Assembly: GCA_016711085.1 (NCBI GenBank)
Contig: JADJTR010000004.1
Location: 450,003-514,002, forward strand
Direction: 5' to 3'
Length of the DNA stretch: 64,000 nt
From: Phyllobacteriaceae bacterium
Lineage (GTDB): Bacteria > Pseudomonadota > Alphaproteobacteria > Rhizobiales > Rhizobiaceae
The position numbers were made by a program, and so were the translations under genes. How positions within the stretch are numbered: the first letter of the stretch is position 1; every line of letters begins with the position of its first letter. Of the stretch, positions 26,200 to 33,614 are shown in pieces. The notes under the pieces are model-generated. The model was not told where the DNA came from, did no database searches, and was given only the letters and a program-made list of their open reading frames with translations.

Positions 26200-27276
26200 T
26201 CAGTGCGGGAACGGCCAGATGATCATTTTCTCCCGGATCATCGCCCAGAACCGGGCCAGGCCGTGCGGCTCGACGATCAGGAACATGATGATCAGGCCGC
26301 CGATGGTCATGACGTTGAGATGTTCGACCACCGACGACGACACCGGAATGCCGAGCGCCTCGGGCACGATGTTGAGGATCACCGGCAGCGCCACGATCAG
26401 GATCGCGCCGAGATAATTGCCGAGCACCGAGCCGAGGCCGCCTATGATGGCGATGAACAGCACACGAAACGATAATGGAATGTCGAACAGGTTCGGCTCC
26501 GCCGCGCCGCGCCACAGGAAAACGAACAGCGCGCCAGCGACGCCCACGATGTAGGACGAGACGGCAAAGGCCGAGAGTTTCGCCTTCATCAAATTGATGC
26601 CGACCAGCTCGGCGGCGATGTCCATGTCGCGCACCGCTTTCCACATGCGCCCGATGCGGCCGCGCGTGATGTTGATCGCCGCGATGGTGACCAGCGAAAC
26701 GACCGCCAGCACGAAATAATACTGGGTGATCGAAGTCGCCGTCGGTCCGGCGACGCCGAGGCCGAACATCGAGAGGTTCGGCACCTGGATCGCGCCGGAG
26801 GCCGAGTCGTTGTAGAGCCACGACCATTTCTCGAACAGCCAGACGAGGAAGAACTGTGCGGCAAGCGTGGCGATGGCGAGATAGAAACCCTTGATCCGGA
26901 GCGACGGCAGACCGAATGCGACGCCGACGGCGGCGGAAAAGAAGCCGGACAGGCCAATGGCGACGGCCAGGTTGAGGCCCGGAAAAATCGTCATGATCTT
27001 GTAGCAGGCATAGGCGCCTACACCCATGAACGCGCCGGTGCCGAGCGACAATTGCCCGGCGTAACCGGTGAGAATGTTCAAGCCCAGCGCCGCCAGCGAG
27101 TAAATCAGCACCGGGATCAGCAGCGCCTGGAAGGTGAAATCGCTCGCGGCGAGCGGAAACACCACCCAGGCCAGAACCATGATGACGCCGAGCAACCAGG
27201 CGTCCTGCCTGACCGGAAACAGCGCATGGTCGGCGGCGTAACTCGTCTTGAACTGGCCGGCGGTGCGGTACAGCAT
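26200..27276 (-). CDS. livM: Branched-chain amino acid-type ABC transporter permease LivM (second system)
   Basis: 358 residues and about ten helices. LivM hallmarks are LNILTGYAGQLSLGTGAFMG, LRIKGFYLAIATLAAQF and the loop AVRDMDIAAELVGINL. The N-terminus MLYRTAGQFKTSYAADHALF begins only a few bases from the artificial-looking G/C tract, so its upstream context is unreliable. Confidence 0.92.
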   Translation of the reverse strand: MLYRTAGQFKTSYAADHALFPVRQDAWLLGVIMVLAWVVFPLAASDFTFQALLIPVLIYSLAALGLNILTGYAGQLSLGTGAFMGVGAYACYKIMTIFPGLNLAVAIGLSGFFSAAVGVAFGLPSLRIKGFYLAIATLAAQFFLVWLFEKWSWLYNDSASGAIQVPNLSMFGLGVAGPTATSITQYYFVLAVVSLVTIAAINITRGRIGRMWKAVRDMDIAAELVGINLMKAKLSAFAVSSYIVGVAGALFVFLWRGAAEPNLFDIPLSFRVLFIAIIGGLGSVLGNYLGAILIVALPVILNIVPEALGIPVSSSVVEHLNVMTIGGLIIMFLIVEPHGLARFWAMIREKMIIWPFPH

Positions 27277-27280
27277 TCAA

Positions 27281-27454
27281 CCGGGGGGGGGGGCCCCCCC
27301 CCGGCCGCGCGGGGCCCCCCCCCCGGGGGGGGGGGGGGGGGGAGGGGGGGCGCAACGACCCGGCGGCCGGCGGGGGTGGGGGCCGCGCCGCCCGCCCCCC
27401 CCCCCCCCCCGGGGGGGGGGCGGGGGGGGGCAGGGGGGGGGGGGGGGGGGGGGA
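27281..27454. repeat. Extreme G/C homopolymer tract, probable sequencing or assembly artefact
   Basis: About 174 bases made almost only of long G and C runs (including runs of more than 20 G), with hardly any A or T. It lies between livH and livM, which elsewhere in this operon type are a few bases apart. Nothing codes across it sensibly. It looks like low-quality base calls at a contig join or a polymerase/imaging artefact rather than native DNA. Confidence 0.75.
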
Positions 27455-27464
27455 CGGCATCGCA

Positions 27465-28424
27465 CTACACCCGTTCGATGATTTTTTCGCCGAACAGGCC
27501 CTGCGGCCTGAACAGCAGAATGACGAGAGCGAAAACGAAGGCGAACCAGGTCTCGGTGTTGCCGCCGAGCAGCGGCTGCCCCCAGTAGATTTCAAACAGC
27601 TTTTCCAGCAGTCCGATGGCCAATCCGCCGACAATGGCGCCGAGCACCGATTCCAGGCCGCCCAGCATCAGCACCGGCAGCGCCTTGTAGGCAATCACCT
27701 CAAGCGCGAAGGACACGTCGGCGCGCGCGCCCCAGACGATGCCGGTGGCAAGCGCGATGACGCCGGCGATGAACCAGACGACCACCCAGATCATCGACAG
27801 CGAAATGCCGACCGACAGCGCCGCCTGGTGATCGTCGCCGAGCGCGCGGATGGCGCGGCCCATCGACGACTTGTTGAGGAACAGCAGCAACCCGGCGACC
27901 AGCAGCACCGCGCCGATGACGGCCGTCAGGTCCTTCTGCTCGATCGAGACGAAGCCGCCGAACGGCTCGAAGGCGAAGGAGCCGGTCGGAATGCCGAGCT
28001 GTTCGGTGATCATCACCTTGTTTTCGCCGCCGAAGATCAGTTCGCCGAAGCCGATCAGGAACAGCGTGATGCCGATCGTCGCCATGAACAGGATGATGTC
28101 CGGCTGGTTGACCAGCGGGCGGAGCACGACGCGCTCGATGGCGATGGCGAGACCGAGCATGATCACCAGCGTCAGCGGCACGGCAAGCCAGGCCGGCACG
28201 CCCTTTTCGTGCAGGCCGACCAGCGACAGCGCCGCAAACACCACCATGATGCCCTGGGCAAAATTGAATATGCGCGACGATTTGTAGATCAGCACAAAGC
28301 CGAGCGCGATCAACGCGTAGAGCACGCCCGAGACGAGGCCCTCCCACAGCACCTGCAACAGGAAGTCGGGCGCGCCGATCATGTCGGCGAAGGGTTTGAC
28401 GAGGATCGAATGCAGGAATTCCAT
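27465..28424 (-). CDS. livH: Branched-chain amino acid-type ABC transporter permease LivH (second system)
   Basis: 319 residues from ATG 28424, preceded by GAGG at suitable distance; the ATG one codon earlier is too close. LivH features are LYALIALGFVLIYKSSRIFN, FAQGIMVVFAALSLVGLH and GLESVLGAIVGGLAIGLLEK. It ends IIERV-stop 10 bases from the G/C tract, so the true spacing to livM is unknown. Confidence 0.92.
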   Translation of the reverse strand: MEFLHSILVKPFADMIGAPDFLLQVLWEGLVSGVLYALIALGFVLIYKSSRIFNFAQGIMVVFAALSLVGLHEKGVPAWLAVPLTLVIMLGLAIAIERVVLRPLVNQPDIILFMATIGITLFLIGFGELIFGGENKVMITEQLGIPTGSFAFEPFGGFVSIEQKDLTAVIGAVLLVAGLLLFLNKSSMGRAIRALGDDHQAALSVGISLSMIWVVVWFIAGVIALATGIVWGARADVSFALEVIAYKALPVLMLGGLESVLGAIVGGLAIGLLEKLFEIYWGQPLLGGNTETWFAFVFALVILLFRPQGLFGEKIIERV

Positions 28425-28434
28425 CATTTCCTCC

Positions 28435-29265
28435 TCAATGCGCCACGCCGAGATAGGCGTCGATGACCTGCTTGTTGGCCTTGACCTTCTCGGGAACATC
28501 GTCGGCGATCTTCTTGCCGTAATCGAGCACGACGACCCGGTCGGACAGGTCCATCACCACGCCCATGTCGTGCTCGATCAGCGCGATGGTCGTGCCGCGC
28601 TGCCGGTTCACGTCGATGATGAAGCGGCTCATGTCCTCCTTTTCTTCGAGGTTCATGCCGGCCATCGGCTCGTCGAGCAGCAGCAGCGACGGCTCCATCG
28701 CCAGCGCCCGGCCGAGTTCGACCCGCTTCTGCAAGCCGTAGGGCAACCGGCCGACCGGCGTGCGGCGGATGTGCTGGATTTCGAGGAAATCGATGATCTC
28801 CTCGACCTTTTCGCGGTGCGCGATCTCTTCCTTCAACGCCCGCCCGCGCCACAGCATTTGCCAGAACAGGCTTTCCTTCATGAACACCGAGCGCCCGGCC
28901 ATGATGTTGTCGAGCGTCGACATGCCCTTGAACAGCGCCACGTTCTGGAAGGTGCGCGCGATGCCCTGCGCCACGGCGTCGTGCGGCTTCATGGCGCGGC
29001 GCTCGCGGCCGCGAAAGACGATGACGCCCTCCTGCGGCGTGTAGAAGCCGTTGATGACGTTGAGCATCGACGTCTTGCCGGCGCCGTTCGGGCCGATGAT
29101 GGCGCGGATTTCGCCCTTGCGGATGTCGAACGACACGTCGGTGATCGCCTTCACGCCGCCGAAGGCCAGCGAAACATTGCGGATGTCGAGCAGCACATCG
29201 CCCGGCTTCAGCCCGTCATTGCGGGCGAGTGCGATATCGTGGTGGGCGTCGTGATGGGCGCTCAT
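28435..29265 (-). CDS. livG: ABC transporter ATP-binding protein LivG (second system)
   Basis: 276 residues. A His-rich N-terminus (MSAHHDAHHDIALARND) precedes the ATPase core: Walker A GPNGAGKTSMLNVI, GIARTFQNVALFKGM, signature region LPYGLQKRVELGRAL, Walker B LLLLDEPMAGMN. The start overlaps the acyl-CoA ligase stop (ATGA), so ligase and transporter are co-translated. Confidence 0.93.
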   Translation of the reverse strand: MSAHHDAHHDIALARNDGLKPGDVLLDIRNVSLAFGGVKAITDVSFDIRKGEIRAIIGPNGAGKTSMLNVINGFYTPQEGVIVFRGRERRAMKPHDAVAQGIARTFQNVALFKGMSTLDNIMAGRSVFMKESLFWQMLWRGRALKEEIAHREKVEEIIDFLEIQHIRRTPVGRLPYGLQKRVELGRALAMEPSLLLLDEPMAGMNLEEKEDMSRFIIDVNRQRGTTIALIEHDMGVVMDLSDRVVVLDYGKKIADDVPEKVKANKQVIDAYLGVAH

Positions 29266-31223
29266 GGCGCCGCCTCCCGCGCCGTTTCGACATGGGCGTC
29301 GGCAATGCGGACATTGGCGCGGATGCGGCCCTTGCGTCCGTCCTCGAAAGTGACCTCGGTTTCGACCCTTTTTTCCGCCGAGCCGTCGTAAAACGCTTCG
29401 ATCAATTCGGCGTAGCGCTCGGCGATGAAGCCGCGGCGCACCTTTTGCGTCCGCGTCAGTTCGCCGTCGTCCGCGTCGAGTTCCTTGTGCAGGACGAGGA
29501 ACCGCCGGATTTGCGCGCCCGCCATCATCGGTTCGCGCGCCAGACGCCGGTTGGTCTCGTCGACGTTCTCGCCGATCAGCCGGTAGACTTCCGGATGCGC
29601 GGCGAGTTCCTGATAGGAGGCATAGGCGATGCCGTTTCGCTCGGCCCAATTGCCGACCGCGGTCAAATCGATGTTGATGAAGGCGGCGGCGAAATCGCGT
29701 CCGTCGCCGAAGGCGACCGCTTCCTTGATGTTGGGGAAAAATTTGAGCGCGTTTTCGATGTATTTCGGTGCGAACAGCGCGCCGGTGCTGAGCTTGCCGA
29801 CATCCTTGGCGCGATCGATGATGCGCAGCTGGCCGTCGCGCTCGAAAAACCCGGCGTCGCCGGTCTTCACCCAGCCGTCCGGAGACATGGTCTCGGCGGT
29901 TTTTTCGTCCTGTTCGAAATAGCCGGAGAACATGCCCGGCGAACGGAACTGCACCTCGCCGGTGTCGGCGATGCGGATGTCGACGCCGGGCATGGCCGGC
30001 CCGACGCAATCGGCGCGAACGGCGTTGTCCTTTTGCGCGGTGACATAAAGGAAGGCTTCCGTCTGGCCGTAGAGCTGCTTCAGATTGATGCCGAGAGAAC
30101 GGAAGAAGGAAAACAGGTCTGGGCCGATCGCTTCGCCGGCGGTGTAGGCGGTGCGGATGTTGGATAGCCCGAGCGCGTTTTTCAGCGGCCCGTAGAGCAG
30201 TAACTCGCCCAGCCCATAGTGCAGGCGCGCCGGAAGCGGCGTCGGCCGGCCTTCCAGGATCGCTTCGCCCCATTTTGCGGCGACGCCGCGAAAGTGGTTG
30301 AACATGCGCTGTTTCAGCCGCGAGGCGTCGTGCATGCGTATGGTGACCGAGGTCAACAACCCCTCGAACACGCGCGGCGGCGCGAAATAGAAGGTCGGCG
30401 CGATCTCGCGCAGGTCGACCGGAACCGTCTCGGCGCTTTCCGGGCAACACATGCAAAATCCGGCGACATGCGCCTGGGCGTAATTGAGGTAGTGATCGCC
30501 GACCCAGGCGAGCGGCAGATAGGCGAGCACGCAATCGTCGGCGGTCAGCCGGTCGAATGTTGACGTGTCGGTCGCCGCCTGCACCGCGCCTGCGGCCTTG
30601 ATCATCACGCCCTTGGAGCGACCGGTCGTGCCGGAGGTATAGAGGATCACCGACACCGCATCGCCCGAAGCGGCGCGGATCGCATCGGCCCATTGGGCAG
30701 CGCGCGAACCGTCGGCCGCCAAGGCCTTTCGTCCCGCCTCCTGCACGTCGGCGAAATCGTGCAGATGGGCGCGGTCGTAATCGCCAAGCCCGCGCGGTTC
30801 GTCGAAAATGATGTCGGTCAGGCGCGGGATGGCCGCCGCCTGGCCGACCACCTTGTCGACCTGCTCCTGGTCCTGGACGACCGCGAAACGCACGCCGGCG
30901 TTGTCGAGGACATAGGCCAGTTCGTCGGCCACCGCGTCGGCGTAGACCGGCACCGGAACCGCCCCGATCGATTGCGCCGCCGCGAAGGTCCAGTAAAGGC
31001 GCGGCCGGTTGGTCCCCACCACGGCGATGCGGTCGCCCGCCGTCAGTCCCAGGCCCTGCAGGCCGATCGCCAGCGCGCGCACTTCGTCAAGTTGCTGCGC
31101 CCACGTCCAGGTCTGCCAGATGCCGAAATCCTTGTGACGCATCGCCGGACGCCCGGCGAAACGCTCAGCGTTGCGCAGCAACAGCTTCGGAAACGTGTCG
31201 AACGACGCGTCTGATCCGCTCAC
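29262..31223 (-). CDS. AMP-dependent acyl-CoA synthetase (long-chain fatty acid-CoA ligase type)
   Basis: 653 residues from GTG 31223, seven bases after GGGAGGA. The adenylation motif is VILYTSGTTGRSKGVMIKA. The acceptor and hinge region is GWVKTGDAGFFERDGQLRII followed by DRAKDVGKLSTG. N-terminal FPKLLLRNAERFAGRPAMRH is usual for the class. First gene of a ligase-livG-livH-livM-binding protein-livF operon, so the imported acid is probably trapped as a CoA thioester on entry. Substrate unknown. Confidence 0.92.
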   Translation of the reverse strand: MSGSDASFDTFPKLLLRNAERFAGRPAMRHKDFGIWQTWTWAQQLDEVRALAIGLQGLGLTAGDRIAVVGTNRPRLYWTFAAAQSIGAVPVPVYADAVADELAYVLDNAGVRFAVVQDQEQVDKVVGQAAAIPRLTDIIFDEPRGLGDYDRAHLHDFADVQEAGRKALAADGSRAAQWADAIRAASGDAVSVILYTSGTTGRSKGVMIKAAGAVQAATDTSTFDRLTADDCVLAYLPLAWVGDHYLNYAQAHVAGFCMCCPESAETVPVDLREIAPTFYFAPPRVFEGLLTSVTIRMHDASRLKQRMFNHFRGVAAKWGEAILEGRPTPLPARLHYGLGELLLYGPLKNALGLSNIRTAYTAGEAIGPDLFSFFRSLGINLKQLYGQTEAFLYVTAQKDNAVRADCVGPAMPGVDIRIADTGEVQFRSPGMFSGYFEQDEKTAETMSPDGWVKTGDAGFFERDGQLRIIDRAKDVGKLSTGALFAPKYIENALKFFPNIKEAVAFGDGRDFAAAFINIDLTAVGNWAERNGIAYASYQELAAHPEVYRLIGENVDETNRRLAREPMMAGAQIRRFLVLHKELDADDGELTRTQKVRRGFIAERYAELIEAFYDGSAEKRVETEVTFEDGRKGRIRANVRIADAHVETAREAAP

Positions 31224-31536
31224 GCGGTGCTCCTCCCGCCGGATTCCGCCGCGTATCGACCCCTGGCCGACCATGGCGTTTCCGGTCCTTATCCTTTGGA
31301 CGCAACGTTAGGCCGGAATCGCCCGGCATGGCAACGCGGCGCTTGACAGACAGGACACTTCATACTGTGTTACCGTTCCGGAGCGTCACCATGCGCCGCC
31401 GCTTCCTCCCCGTTTCAACAACAACGTCCTACGCCACGGCCGCGCCGCGCCGTTGCTTTGCCGGTTGACCGGCATGCCGATCAAGGCGGATGCGTCGCAT
31501 CCGGCGTAACCTTCCATCCGAAGGAAGGAGGGCGCC
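31224..31536. other. Divergent intergenic region
   Basis: About 310 bases between the ligase operon (minus) and the small exported-protein gene (plus). A TTGACA at 31343-31348 on plus is followed 17 bases later by TGTGTT, and GACA-GACA-GGACA repeats occur at 31345-31356. These may be promoter or regulator sites but none is convincing. No gene seen. Confidence 0.4.
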
Positions 31537-31956
31537 ATGGTCAATATGAAGTTCGACAGGCGGATCGCGATGCTTCTTGTCGGCGGCGCGGCGGTCGGAG
31601 GCCTAGCGCCGGCGTCGGCGCAAGAGGCGTTGACGGCGGACATGCTGGTCGGCGTATGGCGCGGCGTCGTCAGCGTCGGCGGAACGGAGATCGGCGGCGA
31701 AGTGCTGTTTCAGCCAAACGGAACGTTCCGCCGGACCAATTGGTGGAACGGCCTGATGACGTGGGCCTCCGGGCCTTTCACCATCGCCCGCAATTGGGTG
31801 CATTTCGAAGTCGACGCCTACGGCCCGGAAATCTATCTCAATCAACCGATGCCGAGGCCGCCTTCGGAAACCTGGATGGTCGACTTTTTCGACGGGCGCA
31901 TGATCGAAGGCCGGATCGGCGATTCCGCCGCCATACGATTCGAGCGCATCGGCTGA
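31537..31956 (+). CDS. Small exported protein of unknown function
   Basis: 139 residues with AAGGAAGGAGG upstream of the ATG. A signal peptide (MVNMKFDRRIAMLLVGGAAV, cleavage after ASA) is followed by a ~110-residue lipocalin-like or beta-rich domain: LVGVWRGVVSVGGTEIGGEV, FQPNGTFRRTNWWNGLM, MVDFFDGRMIEGRIGDSA. The pattern is that of small periplasmic proteins with a W-G start and an N-G-T-F strand. No family assigned. It converges on the Crp/Fnr gene. Confidence 0.75.
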   Translation: MVNMKFDRRIAMLLVGGAAVGGLAPASAQEALTADMLVGVWRGVVSVGGTEIGGEVLFQPNGTFRRTNWWNGLMTWASGPFTIARNWVHFEVDAYGPEIYLNQPMPRPPSETWMVDFFDGRMIEGRIGDSAAIRFERIG

Positions 31957-31959
31957 CCC

Positions 31960-32643
31960 TTATTCCTGACCGCGTTCGTAAGCGGCGAGGCGGGCGACGT
32001 CGACCGCCTCGATCGTTCCCGGCCCGACGCGGATCAATCCTTCGCTCTCCAGATCCTGCAACGCCTTGTTGACTGAGGCGCGCGAAAGCCCGGCGACCAG
32101 CCCCAGTTCTTCCTGGTTGATGGCGATCGATTTGCCCGCATCGGGATAGAGAACGGGGTTGAGAAGCCAGGCGATGTTGCGCGCCACACGGGCCACCGGA
32201 TCGTGGATGCGGTCCTGCTCGACCGTGGCGATGAACAAGCCCATGCGCTCGTTCAACTGCCGCACCAGGAAACGATTGAAGGCGACGCTGTTTTGGGCCA
32301 GCCAGTTGAACGAAGCCTTCGGCATCAGCGCCAGGCGCGTGTCGCGCAGCGCAACGATGTCGTATTTTCGCGCCTCGTCCTTGAGCAGCGAGCCCTCGCC
32401 GAACCACGATCCGCGGCCGATGCCGGCAAACGTCATCGCCTTGCCGGAAGCGGCGATCGCGCTCATCTTGACCAGCCCGTCGACGACCCCCGTCCAGAAG
32501 TCGAGGCGGTCGCCGCGATGGCAGACATAGGCGCCCTTGGCGTATTTGCGCTCGACAATGGAACGGCGCACCCGCGCGAAATCCTCGTCGGGCAGTTCCG
32601 CGGCCCAGACGCAGCGACGCAGCGGATCGGATATGGCGACCAT
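31960..32643 (-). CDS. Crp/Fnr-family transcriptional regulator
   Basis: About 227 residues from ATG 32643. The N-terminal cyclic-nucleotide-binding-like barrel includes GAYVCHRGDRLDFWTGVVDG and GRGSWFGEGSLLK. The C-terminal winged helix has INQEELGLVAGLSRASVNKA. The FNR iron-sulfur cysteines are absent and the cAMP-binding phosphate cassette is not clearly conserved, so the ligand is unknown. It lies downstream of the FeeM-like gene on the same strand and could regulate it or itself. Confidence 0.9.
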   Translation of the reverse strand: MVAISDPLRRCVWAAELPDEDFARVRRSIVERKYAKGAYVCHRGDRLDFWTGVVDGLVKMSAIAASGKAMTFAGIGRGSWFGEGSLLKDEARKYDIVALRDTRLALMPKASFNWLAQNSVAFNRFLVRQLNERMGLFIATVEQDRIHDPVARVARNIAWLLNPVLYPDAGKSIAINQEELGLVAGLSRASVNKALQDLESEGLIRVGPGTIEAVDVARLAAYERGQE

Positions 32644-32712
32644 CGATGCGGAACGCTCCCTTTCCTTCTGACCCGTGCAAAGTCTGACTGGCAGCAAGCC
32701 GGGCGGCGCCAT

Positions 32713-33483
32713 TCAGGCTTGCTTCAATTCTACTTCGAGTTGAGGGATGACATTCAATGCAACTCCAACCTGGCCGACCGGTTTGGCAAACAATTGGCGT
32801 TGCTCAAGCGGCGTGGATCTGAACACCGGATATTTTTGCGTCGTCTTTATCATGTTGATATCGCAACGCGATCCGAACAACGCACAGGACGCCAGCGCAT
32901 TGGGTTGCGCTCGCGGGTCGGCTATGCGGTCGACATGAAAATACCTTTTGTAGAAGCCGGCATGCTCTTCGCGCACCATGGTCAGGCAACTTGTCACATT
33001 GAAGTAGGAACAGGCTGCCACCGCCAAACGAAGCGTGACCTGCGGAAGAAATCGCAAACTGGCCGACCATTCCGGATCAGCGGCAAATCGCGTCGGATCG
33101 ACGAAAGTTTCGCCTCGCGACACGCGCTCTTCGAGGACGTCCCGAAATAAATCGTAAGTCGGAGACACCGGCTTTGAAGAAAAAACGATATGTAATCTTA
33201 AGGTACTTACAAGATTCCCACCATAATAAACTGCAAAATGAAAAGCATTACTTAATTCATCGTATTTATCAAACAGCATTCCCGACGAATTTGACGGAAT
33301 CAAATCGTTCCCATGATAAGATTTATAGCGCAACCGAAATATCTCCTCATAATCTTCGCCGATAACACACTTTCTGTACTCAAGTATATTTTGATTGAAA
33401 ATTTTAATATTCTGAAGCGCTTCTTGTTCAGCTTGAAAGGGCTGAAAAGTCTGTGTTGTTAATTCATTCCCTAGAATGCTCAC
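32713..33483 (-). CDS. N-acyl amino acid synthase (FeeM-like)/autoinducer-synthase-fold acyltransferase
   Basis: 256 residues. The segment EIFRLRYKSYHGNDLIP followed by the FDKYDELSNAFHFAVYYGG and LVSTLRLHIVFSS strands fits the GNAT/LuxI-like fold of FeeM, which joins acyl-ACP to amino acids. Further support is FVDPTRFAADPEW and a Cys/Phe-rich C-terminal half with MVREEHAGFYKRYFHV. The DNA is clearly more AT-rich than neighbours, above all 33170-33480, suggesting acquisition by transfer. No cognate LuxR, acyl carrier protein or exporter is adjacent; Crp/Fnr and GGDEF-EAL genes flank it. The acyl donor and acceptor cannot be read from sequence. Confidence 0.65.
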   Translation of the reverse strand: MSILGNELTTQTFQPFQAEQEALQNIKIFNQNILEYRKCVIGEDYEEIFRLRYKSYHGNDLIPSNSSGMLFDKYDELSNAFHFAVYYGGNLVSTLRLHIVFSSKPVSPTYDLFRDVLEERVSRGETFVDPTRFAADPEWSASLRFLPQVTLRLAVAACSYFNVTSCLTMVREEHAGFYKRYFHVDRIADPRAQPNALASCALFGSRCDINMIKTTQKYPVFRSTPLEQRQLFAKPVGQVGVALNVIPQLEVELKQA

Positions 33484-33555
33484 CTGGCGCGCCCCCGGAG
33501 TCGAGTGGTTACCAGTTTATTGCATGAGCACAATTTGGAAAGTGGACAAAAGCAC

Positions 33556-33575
33556 ACGCCCCGATTACCGGGCGT
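33556..33575 (-). terminator. Possible terminator after the GGDEF-EAL gene
   Basis: ACGCCC and GGGCGT form a 6-bp stem with an 8-base loop. On the minus strand it is followed by GTGTGCTTTTGT, giving a short U-run. It lies 40 bases past the GGDEF-EAL stop. Weak by itself. Confidence 0.4.
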
Positions 33576-33614
33576 TAACACTAATCTTCCAACGAAAAGT
33601 CGAAACCCGGTCGA

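Noticed and set aside
27052..27634. Gly/Pro-rich open frames across the G/C tract
   Set aside because: They translate homopolymer runs in an artefactual region; no start or ribosome site.
31343..31371. TTGACA with a 17-bp spaced TGTGTT as a promoter for the exported-protein gene
   Set aside because: The -10 is poor and the site is about 170 bp from the gene. It is mentioned only as part of the intergenic region.
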